From Chelatococcus sambhunathii (lineage in GTDB: Bacteria > Pseudomonadota > Alphaproteobacteria > Rhizobiales > Methylopilaceae): a DNA stretch of 64,000 nt. Both the position numbers and the translations under genes were made by a program. Below, piece by piece: positions 20,036-28,480 of this stretch (position 1 is the stretch's first letter; every line of letters starts with the position of its first letter). Under the pieces are notes generated by a model that saw nothing but the letters and a program-made list of their open reading frames with translations, did not search any database and had not been told where the DNA came from. The DNA is taken from positions 1-64,000 of the forward strand of contig JADBEO010000018.1 of the NCBI GenBank assembly GCA_031316315.1, read 5' to 3'.

Positions 20036-21226
20036 TTACCGCGCCGCTTCCGCCGTCACAGACCCGCCTGTCGTGAAAGTGGATCTCGGCGCTCCGAACA
20101 TGTCGAAGCTCGACGCGATCCGCGACGAGACGTCAGGCGTTGACGAGACCGACGAGCTGAGCGCCGGCGTCGCGCTCGCAAGCACCGGCTCGCCCGGCTG
20201 CACGACGCGTTTCGGCTCGGATGCCTGGCCGGTCGCGATCACCGGCGGCGCGGAAGCGAGCGCCGGCTGCTGGGCCGCATAAGCGACCGGCGCCGCCGGC
20301 GCCTCGGCGGGAGCGGCTCCGGCGGCGGGAAGGATCCTGCGAACCGCCGCCTTCGCGGTCTGGGCGGTGGCGGAGGCCGCCGACCGGGCCGTCGAGACGG
20401 CGCTCTCCGCCGACGCCACCACGTAGTCCGCGGTCCGCGACACCGCGCGGCTCGCCACGGCGTAGGCGCCGCCGGAACCGGCTTCCGCCGCCAGGTCGGC
20501 GTCGGTCACAGGCGCGAGCGTCGCGACCTGCATGCCGGGCGCCGCCGCGGGGCGCCCGAACTCCTGATAGGAGGCGAGAAGCCGCCGGTCGTCGCTGCTC
20601 TCGGGCGCCGCGCCGATATAGTCGAGCTTTACGGTTCCGACGCCGTGCCCCCGGAATCCGAGCACGTCGGCGGTCCGCCGGGAGACGTCGATGACGCGCC
20701 CGCCATGGAACGGTCCGCGATCGTTGACCCGCACGACGATCGACCGTCCGTTGCTGACATTGGTCACCCGCACGTAGGACGGCAGAGGGAAGCTTCGGTG
20801 CGCCGCCGTGAAGCCGCCCATGTCGAACCGCTCGCCGCTCGCCGTGCGTCGGCCATGAAAGCGGTCGCCGTACCAGGAGGCGAGCCCGCCGCCGGACTTG
20901 CCGATTCTCGCGGGCGGCGCAGCGGGCCTGGGCTGCGCCGGGACATTGGTCTGCGCCGATGCGATCACGATCGGCTTTGCGTCCAGCGGAGGGGCGATCG
21001 GCGGCAGCGGAACGCTGGAGGACGCGAGCACGGTCATCACGCCGACCGCTTGCGCCGGCGCCGCGGACGCCTCGGCCGATTCGCCGCCCGACGCCTGGCC
21101 GCCGGAAGCGGCGCGCTCATGCGCGGAACAGGCCGCAAGGCCGGCGCAAAGCGCGACCACGCCGACGGATCTCAGGCTCGCCGCGAAAAGCTGCACGGGA
21201 GTCTGGCCGAATACGAAACGCGACAT
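20036..21226 (-). CDS. rlpA: RlpA-like lipoprotein, septal lytic transglycosylase family
   Basis: The protein (396 residues) begins with a lipoprotein signal ending in a LAAC lipobox. The double-psi beta-barrel of RlpA follows: GLASWYGDRFHGRRTASGE, NGRSIVVRVNDRGPF and RVIDVSRRTA. RlpA cleaves denuded glycan strands at the septum. The last 200 residues are alanine-rich low complexity, and I see no SPOR domain, so septal recruitment by glycan binding is not supported. GAAGGCG precedes the ATG at 21226. It leads the long minus-strand cluster running down to 12670. Confidence 0.92.
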   Translation of the reverse strand: MSRFVFGQTPVQLFAASLRSVGVVALCAGLAACSAHERAASGGQASGGESAEASAAPAQAVGVMTVLASSSVPLPPIAPPLDAKPIVIASAQTNVPAQPRPAAPPARIGKSGGGLASWYGDRFHGRRTASGERFDMGGFTAAHRSFPLPSYVRVTNVSNGRSIVVRVNDRGPFHGGRVIDVSRRTADVLGFRGHGVGTVKLDYIGAAPESSDDRRLLASYQEFGRPAAAPGMQVATLAPVTDADLAAEAGSGGAYAVASRAVSRTADYVVASAESAVSTARSAASATAQTAKAAVRRILPAAGAAPAEAPAAPVAYAAQQPALASAPPVIATGQASEPKRVVQPGEPVLASATPALSSSVSSTPDVSSRIASSFDMFGAPRSTFTTGGSVTAEAAR

Positions 21227-21448
21227 CAGGCGACGCCTTCGACGCGGATCATGCGGCTCTCCCGTAGGCGGCCCGAGTCGGCCGCATGCGTGCGGAACTG
21301 GCGCCCACAATACGGCGCGGGAGCGTCCTTGCAACAATGTTTTACGGTTCGTGAATGGCGAATGCGCCGGTTAAGAGATCTCCGGAACGCCGCGAAACGC
21401 CGAACCGAGTTGCGGCGGACCACGCCATGGCGCAAACATCGCCGCGCC

Positions 21449-21538
21449 GGAAGGGTGGCCGAGTGGTTTAAGGCAGCGGTCTTGAAAACCGCCGTGGGGG
21501 CGACTCCACCGTGGGTTCGAATCCCACCCCTTCCGCCA
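21449..21538 (+). tRNA. tRNA-Ser (UGA anticodon)
   Basis: The 90-base gene folds as a class II tRNA. The acceptor stem is GGAAGGG paired with CCCTTCC, the anticodon loop is CTTGAAA (anticodon TGA), the variable arm is long, the T-loop is GGTTCGAATCC, and the CCA is encoded (21536-21538). It decodes UCA and other UCN serine codons. Its last 14 bases are the attachment site of the adjacent island and are duplicated at 32150-32163; the gene itself is intact. Confidence 0.97.
21525..21538. repeat. Attachment site copy at the tRNA-Ser 3' end
   Basis: CACCCCTTCCGCCA here is repeated identically at 32150-32163; identity stops on both sides (C/A before, A/C after). This is the normal product of integration by a P4-type tyrosine recombinase into a tRNA 3' end. 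Confidence 0.88.
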
Positions 21539-21601
21539 AACCTCGAATAAAAACAATGACTTATAGGTCGTTTTTGGCCAAAACCTACGACTTGCCATAA
21601 C

Positions 21602-22051
21602 CTAGGATTTTCGGCGCCGGATGCGCCTCGCCGCCTCCCTGCAGCCCGACCCGCAATAACTCTGGCCTCGATGCCACCCTAGGAAAGGCTCGCGGCAGAT
21701 GGCGCAGACGCCGGAAACCCGCCGGCGATCGACGAGCTCGCGCCCTTGCGCGTAGTAGCGCGCCGAGCGCCCGCAGCGCTTGCTGCAGTAGACCGACGAG
21801 GCGATCTTTTGCGCTGGGATTTCCCCTCCACAATACCGACAAGGACGCCCAGCGTTGGCCTCCAGCCTCGCCAGCGTCGTCAGGCGGGCGTAGTCTTCCA
21901 GCAGACACGCGCGCGAGCAAAACTTGCGCTGCCCGTAGAGTCGATCAGTCGGAAGCGCCGCGCCGCAGTTCTGACAATTCGCGGCGTCGTCGAACAGCTC
22001 GTCGAGCTTCAGGGCTTTGGCTCCACATATTGCGATTGGCGACGCGATCAT
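21602..22051 (-). CDS. Multi-cysteine zinc-ribbon protein of the island
   Basis: The 149-residue frame contains repeated C-x-x-C / C-S-x-x-C units: NCQNCGAALP with KFCSRAC, PCRYCGGEIP with VYCSKRC, and VCAICREPF with SYCGSGC. It ends with a very basic tail. These look like three zinc-binding modules. The ATG at 22051 lies inside the 3' end of the next upstream frame, which carries a fourth similar unit, so the two may be one frameshifted gene. Function unknown; nucleic-acid binding is a reasonable guess from basic charge and zinc ribbons. Confidence 0.6.
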   Translation of the reverse strand: MIASPIAICGAKALKLDELFDDAANCQNCGAALPTDRLYGQRKFCSRACLLEDYARLTTLARLEANAGRPCRYCGGEIPAQKIASSVYCSKRCGRSARYYAQGRELVDRRRVSGVCAICREPFLGWHRGQSYCGSGCREAARRIRRRKS

Positions 22052-22391
22052 AGGCGACGCCGTCCTCGGCCTGGCGCAAAGCAGCCAGGTGCATGTTGTG
22101 TGCGTCGCCGCACAGCCGGCCGCAGAACTTTGTGTGATCTTCCGGAAGTGGCGAGCCGCAGCGAACGCAGCGGGTGCGCTCGATCGGGGAATGGCCGTCC
22201 TGCGTCCATTCCGGCTGACCCTGCTTCCACGTCGGCCGCTGCGCGCCGATCTGGCGTAGCGCGGCCAAAACAATGTCGAGCGCGACGGCGTCCGCCTCTG
22301 ACCAGCGCCATCCGCTAAGACACAAGCGAGACCGGATCGCGTGTCGACACGTCGCCTCGAAAGCGAACGGCGTGGGGTCGCCGGCCCTCAT
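21945..22391 (-). CDS. Zinc-ribbon phage-type protein following the portal gene
   Basis: The 148-residue frame starts with a region rich in W, A and D (about 55 residues, including CLSGWRWSEADAVALDIV). It continues with one zinc-ribbon unit (RCVRCGSPLPEDHTKFC then CGRLCGDAHN) and an arginine-rich end. It overlaps the downstream zinc-ribbon frame by 107 bp. The frame is open up to 22502, but the ATG at 22391 gives the more protein-like start. Unknown function; it occupies the distal end of the head module. Confidence 0.55.
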   Translation of the reverse strand: MRAGDPTPFAFEATCRHAIRSRLCLSGWRWSEADAVALDIVLAALRQIGAQRPTWKQGQPEWTQDGHSPIERTRCVRCGSPLPEDHTKFCGRLCGDAHNMHLAALRQAEDGVAYDRVANRNMWSQSPEARRAVRRRRELSELRRGASD

Positions 22392-22505
22392 GATGGCGAC
22401 CACGATGACGACGAGATGCTGGCGCCGGTCGCGGTTAAGCCGCCGCTTGACCGGCCTTCGGACGATGACGGGCGCCGGCGTCCATGAGAGCCGCGAGAGC
22501 ATTGA

Positions 22506-23567
22506 TCACTCCGCCCAATCGATGAACCCCAGCGCGTCCTTGACGGTTTCGGGCGCGAGCCCTGCTTCCTTGGCGGTCGCCATCGCCTGCAGCATGGCGC
22601 CGAGCGCCCTCGCCTTTCCGCCGTGATCGAACGCCTGCGCCGGCCGCACCACGTCGATCAGAACGCTCGTCCCGAGCTTCGCCGTCGCTTCCTCGGCCAT
22701 CAGTTGCGCGATCGGCTGCAGCACCCACTGCGCGAGATGCCGCTGCGCTTCGCGCACCAGCGGCCCCGTAGTCGCGGGATTAAGCAGGCCGGGCAAGATG
22801 CCGAAAACACCATAGATTTCGCTCTTGGCGTCCGTCAGCAGCTTATCGGCCAGCGTCCGCTCCAGATTGGGCGAGAGCTGATCCGGCGACTTGCCGAGCT
22901 GCGGGTGCATGCCCGCTCCGACCGCCTGCGCCACGCCCTCGATAACGAGAGCCGCGCCGCGCCTGCCCCGGAAACTGCCCCGCAGCGCCGCCATGTCGTC
23001 CGTCGAGCCCTCGGGAACAGGCACGATTTGGGAGCCGAGCGGCGCGTCGCGGAACACGTCGCGCAAGGCGGTCTCGATCTCCTCAAGCAATTCCGCCGAC
23101 AGCCGCGCGCGACGCAACGGCGCCTGCCCGGTCCACGGCGCGGCTGGATCGGAGCCGATCTTGAAATGCAGAACCTCGGCCGCGAGCGCGGTCTCGGTTC
23201 GCCCGCCGCCGATCTCGGGAAGGCCCAGGCGGTAGGCGCGCGGCTCGCCGTAGCGGGTCGCCATGTCCCAGTCGGTCGCCGGCACGAGCCGGTCGCGAAT
23301 CAGAAAGACCGCCTCGCCCCGCAGCGCGAGCGAGCGCGCCGTCAACGCCATTGTCCGGCGGTCGAGCATGTCAGCGCCGGACACGTCCGCAAGGGACATT
23401 CCTGCCTCCCACAACGTGATGGACGTTTGAACGGCGGCGGTCAGCTCGGCGAGCCCCGTCGCGCCGCTGATCCAGCCCTCGCGCGCGGCCATGAGCGCGG
23501 CGGTATAGCCGACCGGAGCCGCACGGGTCTCGACAGGCTTGCGCCGGAAGATGTCGAGCATGCCCAT
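22506..23567 (-). CDS. Phage portal protein (HK97 type)
   Basis: This 353-residue protein would form the dodecameric ring at one capsid vertex, through which DNA is packaged and the tail attached. Supporting features are its position directly after the prohead protease, the N-terminal MLDIFRRKP common in such portals, a central region resembling the portal wing and clip, and the C-terminal NPATTGPLVREAQRHLAQWVL stretch. It is somewhat shorter than free-living phage portals (400 or more residues). A strong GGAGG lies before the ATG, which overlaps the protease stop by one base. Confidence 0.85.
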   Translation of the reverse strand: MGMLDIFRRKPVETRAAPVGYTAALMAAREGWISGATGLAELTAAVQTSITLWEAGMSLADVSGADMLDRRTMALTARSLALRGEAVFLIRDRLVPATDWDMATRYGEPRAYRLGLPEIGGGRTETALAAEVLHFKIGSDPAAPWTGQAPLRRARLSAELLEEIETALRDVFRDAPLGSQIVPVPEGSTDDMAALRGSFRGRRGAALVIEGVAQAVGAGMHPQLGKSPDQLSPNLERTLADKLLTDAKSEIYGVFGILPGLLNPATTGPLVREAQRHLAQWVLQPIAQLMAEEATAKLGTSVLIDVVRPAQAFDHGGKARALGAMLQAMATAKEAGLAPETVKDALGFIDWAE

Positions 23568-24115
23568 CAGAGCCTCCAGCGATTGAGCGGATGGCGCGTC
23601 GCGCTGCGGGGTGCGGTCGCCGGCGCCCACGCCCGCGCCTCGATCTGCGCCGCCGGGTAAGCCGGGCGGGTGACCGCCGACAGCTCGAACAGCGCCGCCA
23701 CTGTTACGGTGCGCACCACGCCGTCGCCGCGCCGCTCGACGCGCTCGCCGCCGTCCGCGACGCGGAAGCCGGGCGAAAGCCCCCGGATCAGTCCTTCGGC
23801 ATGCGCGGCCAGGAAGTCCCGAGCCCAGCTTGTGCCCTCGCCTATGGTCGCCTCGACGGTCAGCGCCTCGTCGCCGTCAGTCAGCCGCAGCGTTCCCGCC
23901 GAGCGGGACGCCAACGGCTTTCCGAAGTCATGGCCGGACAGCAGATGGATCTCGTCGCCGGTCTCGATCCGGCTTGCGAAGGCGCGAGAGGCGATGATCT
24001 CGCGCCGCCCGGCCGCCAGCTCGGTCTCGACGCCATAGGGGAACGTCGCCCGGAGACGGGTCGCCCCGCCCTCCGAGCGCAGCTCCAGCGCGCCGGCCGG
24101 CGTTCCCCAAAGCAT
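23567..24115 (-). CDS. HK97-family prohead protease
   Basis: The 182-residue protein matches HK97-type capsid maturation proteases (peptidase family U35/S78). Visible are the HLLSGHDFGKPLA segment with the catalytic histidine, a LRLTDGDEALTVEATI strand pair and GLIRGLSPGFRV with the serine. It cleaves the N-terminal scaffold part of the capsid protein during head maturation. The ATG at 24115 lies just after the capsid gene's stop; the open frame upstream of it is a shadow of the capsid gene. Confidence 0.87.
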   Translation of the reverse strand: MLWGTPAGALELRSEGGATRLRATFPYGVETELAAGRREIIASRAFASRIETGDEIHLLSGHDFGKPLASRSAGTLRLTDGDEALTVEATIGEGTSWARDFLAAHAEGLIRGLSPGFRVADGGERVERRGDGVVRTVTVAALFELSAVTRPAYPAAQIEARAWAPATAPRSATRHPLNRWRL

Positions 24116-24117
24116 CG

Positions 24118-25350
24118 TCAGGCCCCGACGCCGGTCAGGATGCGCGTCTGCAGCCCCCTCGGGACGGTGAAGTCCGCCGTCACGAGCCCGGTCAGGACCA
24201 GGGCGCCCGACTGCGCCTTGGTATAGGGGTCGCGGATTAGGTCGACGCCGCCATAGATGCCGAGATAGCCCGGCGCGACGCCCTGAACGGTCGCCGTCAT
24301 GATCGCCGTTTCGTCGGGGATGACGTTGCTGATCGAGGGCGTGCCGACCTGCTTCGTCAGCCGGTCCCATTCGGAGACCGCCGTCCCGTCGATCAGCGCC
24401 TCGTCGAGGTCGGACCAAATTGCCGGATCGAAGGCCAGATTGACTTGGCTCGGGCTGCTGATCGCGTTCGCTTCCATGAAGGCGACTATTTCGGCTCGGA
24501 AAGCCGCCCATGTCGCGGCGGCTCCTACCGGCGTCGAGGCGATGCCGTAGGTCGCCGCGCCCGGAATGATGCCGAGCGGCTGGCCGGCGGAGCCCGAGCC
24601 GTTGATCGTCACGCGATCCAGCTCGGCCCCGATGACGGCGTTGAGGTCGCGCCGGATCGCAGCCTCCAGCCCGTCGCCGGCCTGCTTCAGCGCCTTCCGC
24701 GAAATGACCATCTGCGCGCCGCCGGTATAGTCCGGCGTCAGCGAGCGCTCGGCCGTCTCGTAGGGCGACGCCGCGCCGACGTTCGCCAACTCGGTCGTCT
24801 GCCAGCCGAAGGTCGCACCCGCCGTCGCGACCGGGAAGGCGAGCGAGCCGGAGACAATGTTGACGCGCTCGATCCCGAGCTTGGCGGCGATCGAGTTAGG
24901 GAAGATGCGGTCGATGATAGGGCGGATGGCCTTCGGCGAGGGCGCATCCTCGGCGACGGTCTCGCCGGCGCGGGTCTCCAGCGCCGCCAGCGGGACCGGA
25001 ACGCCGCGATAGCCGCCCTTGGCGCGCATCTCCTCGACGATCTCCTTGGTCGCCCCGTCGAGCGCCCTGCCCTCGTCGAGTGCGAGCGCGACCTGCCGCA
25101 GCTCGAACTTACCAATCAGTTCCGCATAGTCGCGGTCGGAACGGGTTTCGAGGTCGGCGCCGGCCTCGCGGCGTTCGTCGTCCTCCGCGACGAGCGCGGC
25201 GCGATAGCGCGTCTCGTTCGTGCGGTACTCCGCATCCAGACCTTCCATCTGGCGCGTCTCTTCGTCGGTCGGCTTGTCCTTGCCGACGACCGCGGCGAGG
25301 TTCTGGCGGATTTCGGACTGCCGCCGGGCGATCTTCACAGATTCCAGCAT
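24118..25350 (-). CDS. HK97-fold major capsid protein
   Basis: The 410-residue protein has an N-terminal charged, coiled-coil delta domain (about residues 1-105: RRQSEIRQN, DEETRQMEGLDAEY) and then the HK97 capsid fold, with an E-loop/P-domain region and a C-terminal GLVTADFTVPRG-like strand. The delta domain acts as internal scaffold and is removed by the protease encoded next. An AAGGA site precedes the ATG. The start overlaps the end of the HNH gene by 16 bp. Confidence 0.9.
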   Translation of the reverse strand: MLESVKIARRQSEIRQNLAAVVGKDKPTDEETRQMEGLDAEYRTNETRYRAALVAEDDERREAGADLETRSDRDYAELIGKFELRQVALALDEGRALDGATKEIVEEMRAKGGYRGVPVPLAALETRAGETVAEDAPSPKAIRPIIDRIFPNSIAAKLGIERVNIVSGSLAFPVATAGATFGWQTTELANVGAASPYETAERSLTPDYTGGAQMVISRKALKQAGDGLEAAIRRDLNAVIGAELDRVTINGSGSAGQPLGIIPGAATYGIASTPVGAAATWAAFRAEIVAFMEANAISSPSQVNLAFDPAIWSDLDEALIDGTAVSEWDRLTKQVGTPSISNVIPDETAIMTATVQGVAPGYLGIYGGVDLIRDPYTKAQSGALVLTGLVTADFTVPRGLQTRILTGVGA

Positions 25351-25688
25351 GGTGATTTCCTTCCTGCCGGGGTTGCTGGGTCCGGCGCCAGATCGGCGAC
25401 GGCTCGGGACCACGCCCGGCGTTCGGGCGATGGTTCGGGATGCCCGCATTCGATGCGGGTTTTTCGGGTGTGGCACTGGCTGCAGAGCGTCTGCAGGTTC
25501 GCCGCGTCGAACGCCTTTTCCGGCACGTTTCGCACCGGCCGGACGTGATCGACTTCCAGCCGGCCGCGCGCTCCGCAAGACCGGCAGGCCCAGCCGTCGC
25601 GCTCCAGAATCTGATGACGCAGCACCTGCCAGCGGGCGGTCTTCAGAACCGGCCGGGAATAGCGGCGATAGGCGTCCTTCAGACCCAT
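25335..25688 (-). CDS. HNH endonuclease
   Basis: The 117-residue protein has two zinc-binding CxxC pairs (CRSCG and CSQCH) around the HNH core: EVDHVRPVRN, then ANLQTLC and CHTRKT. In cos-type phages a small HNH protein next to the large terminase is needed for DNA cleavage and packaging, and its place here between terminase and capsid genes suggests the same. The start overlaps the terminase stop and the 3' end overlaps the capsid start. Confidence 0.87.
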   Translation of the reverse strand: MGLKDAYRRYSRPVLKTARWQVLRHQILERDGWACRSCGARGRLEVDHVRPVRNVPEKAFDAANLQTLCSQCHTRKTRIECGHPEPSPERRAWSRAVADLAPDPATPAGRKSPCWNL

Positions 25689-27301
25689 GACGCCCTCGCC
25701 TTGCGAAGAGGCGCGGCTTTGCGGCGCATGCCCTCGGCGACCGCCAGCACCGTCGCGGCGGCGGCGTCGATCCTGCCGAGCGATCGACCCTTGGCGAGCT
25801 TGCAGTTCTGCGCCGGGTCGACGAGCACGATCGCGTCCGCGAACGCCGATCGAAGCAACAGGGACGGCGCCACCCTGATCTCGCCATCGAACAGCGCCCG
25901 GCGAAAGCGCTCCACGTCCTCGGAACCGTCTTTCCAGCCGAAGCCGCGCTGAATGAACGGCACGCGGGAGAGCCCGGCCTTGTCGATCGCCTCCACGAAC
26001 TCCGAGTAGCGAAAGCGGTCGCCGACGATTGCCGTGACCGGAGCGCCGTCGAGGTGGCGGACGATCTGCGCCAGCCACGGGCCGGGCGGCACGGTGTTGT
26101 CGCCCATGACGGACAGCTCGCCGCGTTCCTGCATCTCAAGATATCGGCCCGACACGCCGTCCGACGCGCCTCGATCGGCGAGCGAGGGGACCGCCGGGAA
26201 CGTGCCCAGCGCCTCCAGCCGGCCGGACTCGGGCCAGTAGAACGACGCCGCCGACATAGAACGCGAGCCGCCCAGATCGACGCCCAGGACGCACGGCCCG
26301 GCGCGCGGCGGCAGGGCGTCCGTGGCGACCTCGGCCGCCATCCACTCGTCGACTGTGACGAGCATGGAGCGATCCTCGGTAGAGACGCGCTCGTTCCGAT
26401 TCAGGTTGCGGAAGCTGGATAGCGCCGATCCGCCGCGCGCGATGGCGCGCCGGGCCTGCCCGACGAGCCATTCAGGCGATGCGCCGATCCCTTCGCGGGC
26501 GCCGGGATTGGCGATCAGCAGGCTTTCGAGGTCGTCGGCCGGAAGGCCGGGCGGCGGGCGATGCTCCTGCACGTAGGCACCGGGCGGCGGCTCGTCGATC
26601 CAGCGGGAAAACGTGTTGGCGTCGTCGGGCGCGCTGGTCGAGATAATCAGCGCCCGCCCGCCCCGCTTGCCGAGACCGCTCAAAATAGCGTTTTCGAGCG
26701 CGTCGCCCTTCTCGCGCTCCCATGCAGCGCGCTCGTCGAGGATGGCGAGCGTCGGCGCGCCGCCGAGAATGGATTTGCCGTCCGCCGGAACCACGCGGAT
26801 CAGACCGCCGTCATTCCCGCTGAACTCGGCCTCCAGCCGCTGCCCATAGCGGATTTTGAACAACTCCTGATCGGCCTCGGGCAGCCGGGAGATGAAGCCG
26901 ACAACGAACTTGAAAGCGGTCGCCGCCTGATCGCGATTGCGGGCGGCGAGAACGATTTCGCGGTTCGGCTGCCGGTCCCATTTTCCCATCGCGCTACCAA
27001 GCGCGAGCCCCGACGCCAAAGCGGTTTTCGCATTGCCGCGACCGATCGACAGGATGCCGACCATGATCTCGTCGGCCAGAGCGCCACGAACGAAATTCTT
27101 CTGGTAGTCGGCGAGCCGTAGCGGCTGCCCGGCGAGTGGCCCCTCGGGGATGGTCAGGGTTTCCAGAAACTCGATCGCGATGGACGAAATGTGCGGGGAA
27201 CAGTCCCCCCGCCGGTCCGCCCTTTGCGAAGATTTCCGGGCATTGGGACCAGCCTTCCGCGTGGTCCTCGTCCGCTTCGGCTTGGTCGTCGCGCCCGTCA
27301 T
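25679..27301 (-). CDS. Phage terminase large subunit
   Basis: This 540-residue packaging motor has a Walker A-like LSIGRGNAKTALAS, a Walker B-type strand TLAILDERAAW and a coupling region IISTSAP. The RNase H-like nuclease domain begins at VLGVDLGGSRS, with later acidic residues near GDRFRY and near the C-terminus. ATP hydrolysis would pump DNA through the portal; the nuclease cuts concatemers. No small terminase subunit is recognisable upstream, although one of the unknown small genes could supply it. Its N-terminus overlaps the connector gene's stop by 4 bp. Confidence 0.9.
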   Translation of the reverse strand: MTGATTKPKRTRTTRKAGPNARKSSQRADRRGDCSPHISSIAIEFLETLTIPEGPLAGQPLRLADYQKNFVRGALADEIMVGILSIGRGNAKTALASGLALGSAMGKWDRQPNREIVLAARNRDQAATAFKFVVGFISRLPEADQELFKIRYGQRLEAEFSGNDGGLIRVVPADGKSILGGAPTLAILDERAAWEREKGDALENAILSGLGKRGGRALIISTSAPDDANTFSRWIDEPPPGAYVQEHRPPPGLPADDLESLLIANPGAREGIGASPEWLVGQARRAIARGGSALSSFRNLNRNERVSTEDRSMLVTVDEWMAAEVATDALPPRAGPCVLGVDLGGSRSMSAASFYWPESGRLEALGTFPAVPSLADRGASDGVSGRYLEMQERGELSVMGDNTVPPGPWLAQIVRHLDGAPVTAIVGDRFRYSEFVEAIDKAGLSRVPFIQRGFGWKDGSEDVERFRRALFDGEIRVAPSLLLRSAFADAIVLVDPAQNCKLAKGRSLGRIDAAAATVLAVAEGMRRKAAPLRKARASWV

Positions 27302-27822
27302 GCGGCGACCCGACGATAGCGCGCGGCGATCCGGGCGGCGGCGACGCTCAGCCCCTGCTTGCCGTCCTCCGAGCCGCGCAGATCGTAGTAGCGGGCGACC
27401 TGATCGGCGATGGCGAGCGCGAGGTCGGCCGGCACGTCCTCCGGCTCGTCGCCGTAGCCGGCCTCATAGGTGATCGTCACCAGCCCGCCCATGCCCTCGG
27501 GCAGTCGCAGGACAGGATGCTTGCCGGGCGTGATTGCATCGGGCGCGACCGCCTCACCGTTGATGGTGACGGCGGTTCCGGGCGCGAGCGGTGCGACGGG
27601 CAGGATGACGCTCGTCGCTGTCTCTACGTTCGCCTCGATGGTCCAGATGATTTGCTGCCGGAGCAACGCGACCTCGGCGTGCGCCTCGATCTCGGCCGCC
27701 GCCGCGCGGCCCATGTTCGTCAGGCTCAGGTCGTCGTCGTCGAAGTCGACGCGGGCGTGCGCCTTCAGCGCGTCGAGCGTGAAGGGGTCCATTGCTGCAG
27801 CCGAGATGCGCGCGAGGGCCAT
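27298..27822 (-). CDS. Phage head-tail connector protein (gp6-like)
   Basis: The 174-residue protein resembles gp6/gp15-type head completion proteins. It has the start DPFTLDALKAHARVDFDDDD, helices with AEIEAHAEVALLRQQIIW, a VTITYEAGYG strand and the helix DLALAIADQVARYYDLRG. Such proteins form a ring below the portal where a tail docks. In an element without tail genes this would be the interface to a helper's tail. An in-frame ATG at 27855 exists but gives an atypical N-terminus. Confidence 0.78.
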   Translation of the reverse strand: MALARISAAAMDPFTLDALKAHARVDFDDDDLSLTNMGRAAAAEIEAHAEVALLRQQIIWTIEANVETATSVILPVAPLAPGTAVTINGEAVAPDAITPGKHPVLRLPEGMGGLVTITYEAGYGDEPEDVPADLALAIADQVARYYDLRGSEDGKQGLSVAAARIAARYRRVAA

Positions 27823-27901
27823 GAACGATGTCCGATTGTGATGATATAACATCACATATCTTAGGCGCCGTCCAACGTTGTCCGTGCATTCTGTCGGGAA
27901 G

Positions 27902-28291
27902 CTAAGCTCCCCCAGCCTCAGCGAAGCCGCGCACTAAACACGGGAGCTTAAACTGGGGCGGGACGATCCAGAGATGATAGGCGTTGCCGACCGCGACGAC
28001 ATCGGAGTGGCGGGGCATTACCTCAATCGCGACGGTGTCTTCCCCGAACAGCTCATTCTTGATGCGCTGCTTGTCGCGCCAACGTGGTTCGCCCTCGCGA
28101 AGATCAATGTGCTTCGGATAGATCACGACCTGCAAGAACACACCTGAGGAGGTCTTCTCCTCCATGCAAATGATCGAGAACCTGTCGTTCTCAAATGCCA
28201 GATCGTTCGGATGATTAGGGTCGCGTCTCCAGTCCCCCCAGTCGTCGTCACCGGCTGTCAGGAAACGCAGCAGATCAGGGTCCGTGATCAT
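27902..28291 (-). CDS. DUF7694-like phage protein
   Basis: The 129-residue protein starts with MITDPDLLRFLTAGDDDW, has a mid-region LQVVIYPKHIDLREGEPRW and ends with VAIEVMPRHSDVVAVGNAYHLWIVP. It resembles the DUF7694 group found in phages and islands near replication or head genes. An AAGGGG site precedes the ATG. Function unknown. It lies between the candidate origin and the head module. Confidence 0.6.
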   Translation of the reverse strand: MITDPDLLRFLTAGDDDWGDWRRDPNHPNDLAFENDRFSIICMEEKTSSGVFLQVVIYPKHIDLREGEPRWRDKQRIKNELFGEDTVAIEVMPRHSDVVAVGNAYHLWIVPPQFKLPCLVRGFAEAGGA

Positions 28292-28348
28292 CTCGATAGC
28301 CCCTTAGTCGGTTTCCAACCCGCGCCGTTGATTGGTGAAAATCGACCC

Positions 28349-28428
28349 GTCTCAAGTTTCAGTTTCAGTTTTGGTTTTCGTTTCAGTCTCCGTCTGCGTT
28401 TCCTGTTTACGTCTCCGTTTCCGTTTCC
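28349..28428. repeat. Degenerate hexamer array (about 13 units)
   Basis: Read on the minus strand, about 80 bp consists of consecutive hexamers close to GGAAAC (variants GGAGAC, TGAAAC, GAAAAC, GTAAAC), sometimes offset by one base. The array is purine-rich and much less GC-rich than the flanks. It lies in the 183-bp gap downstream of the replication-initiator-like gene. It may be an iteron-type binding array or a strand-biased unwinding element. Confidence 0.65.
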
Positions 28429-28445
28429 TTGTTTGCCAACCGTCT

Positions 28446-28480
28446 CGATAGGGTTTCGATACGGTATCCAAACCCTATCG
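28446..28480. other. 35-bp near-perfect palindrome, candidate replication origin element
   Basis: The 11-bp outer arms CGATAGGGTTT and AAACCCTATCG pair perfectly, and inner arms GATAC and GTATC pair around a central base. Only the two flanking positions and the centre are unpaired. It begins at the stop codon of the replication-initiator-like gene and is followed by the hexamer array. No T-run follows on either strand, so a simple terminator is less likely than a protein-binding or origin site. Confidence 0.6.

Noticed and set aside
22435..22508. Short frame of 24 codons (GTG start) directly after the portal gene
   Set aside because: Too short and without independent support; it overlaps the upstream extension of the zinc-ribbon frame.
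28349..28428. Possible CRISPR array
   Set aside because: Units are contiguous 6-base degenerate repeats without spacers, and no cas gene is present.
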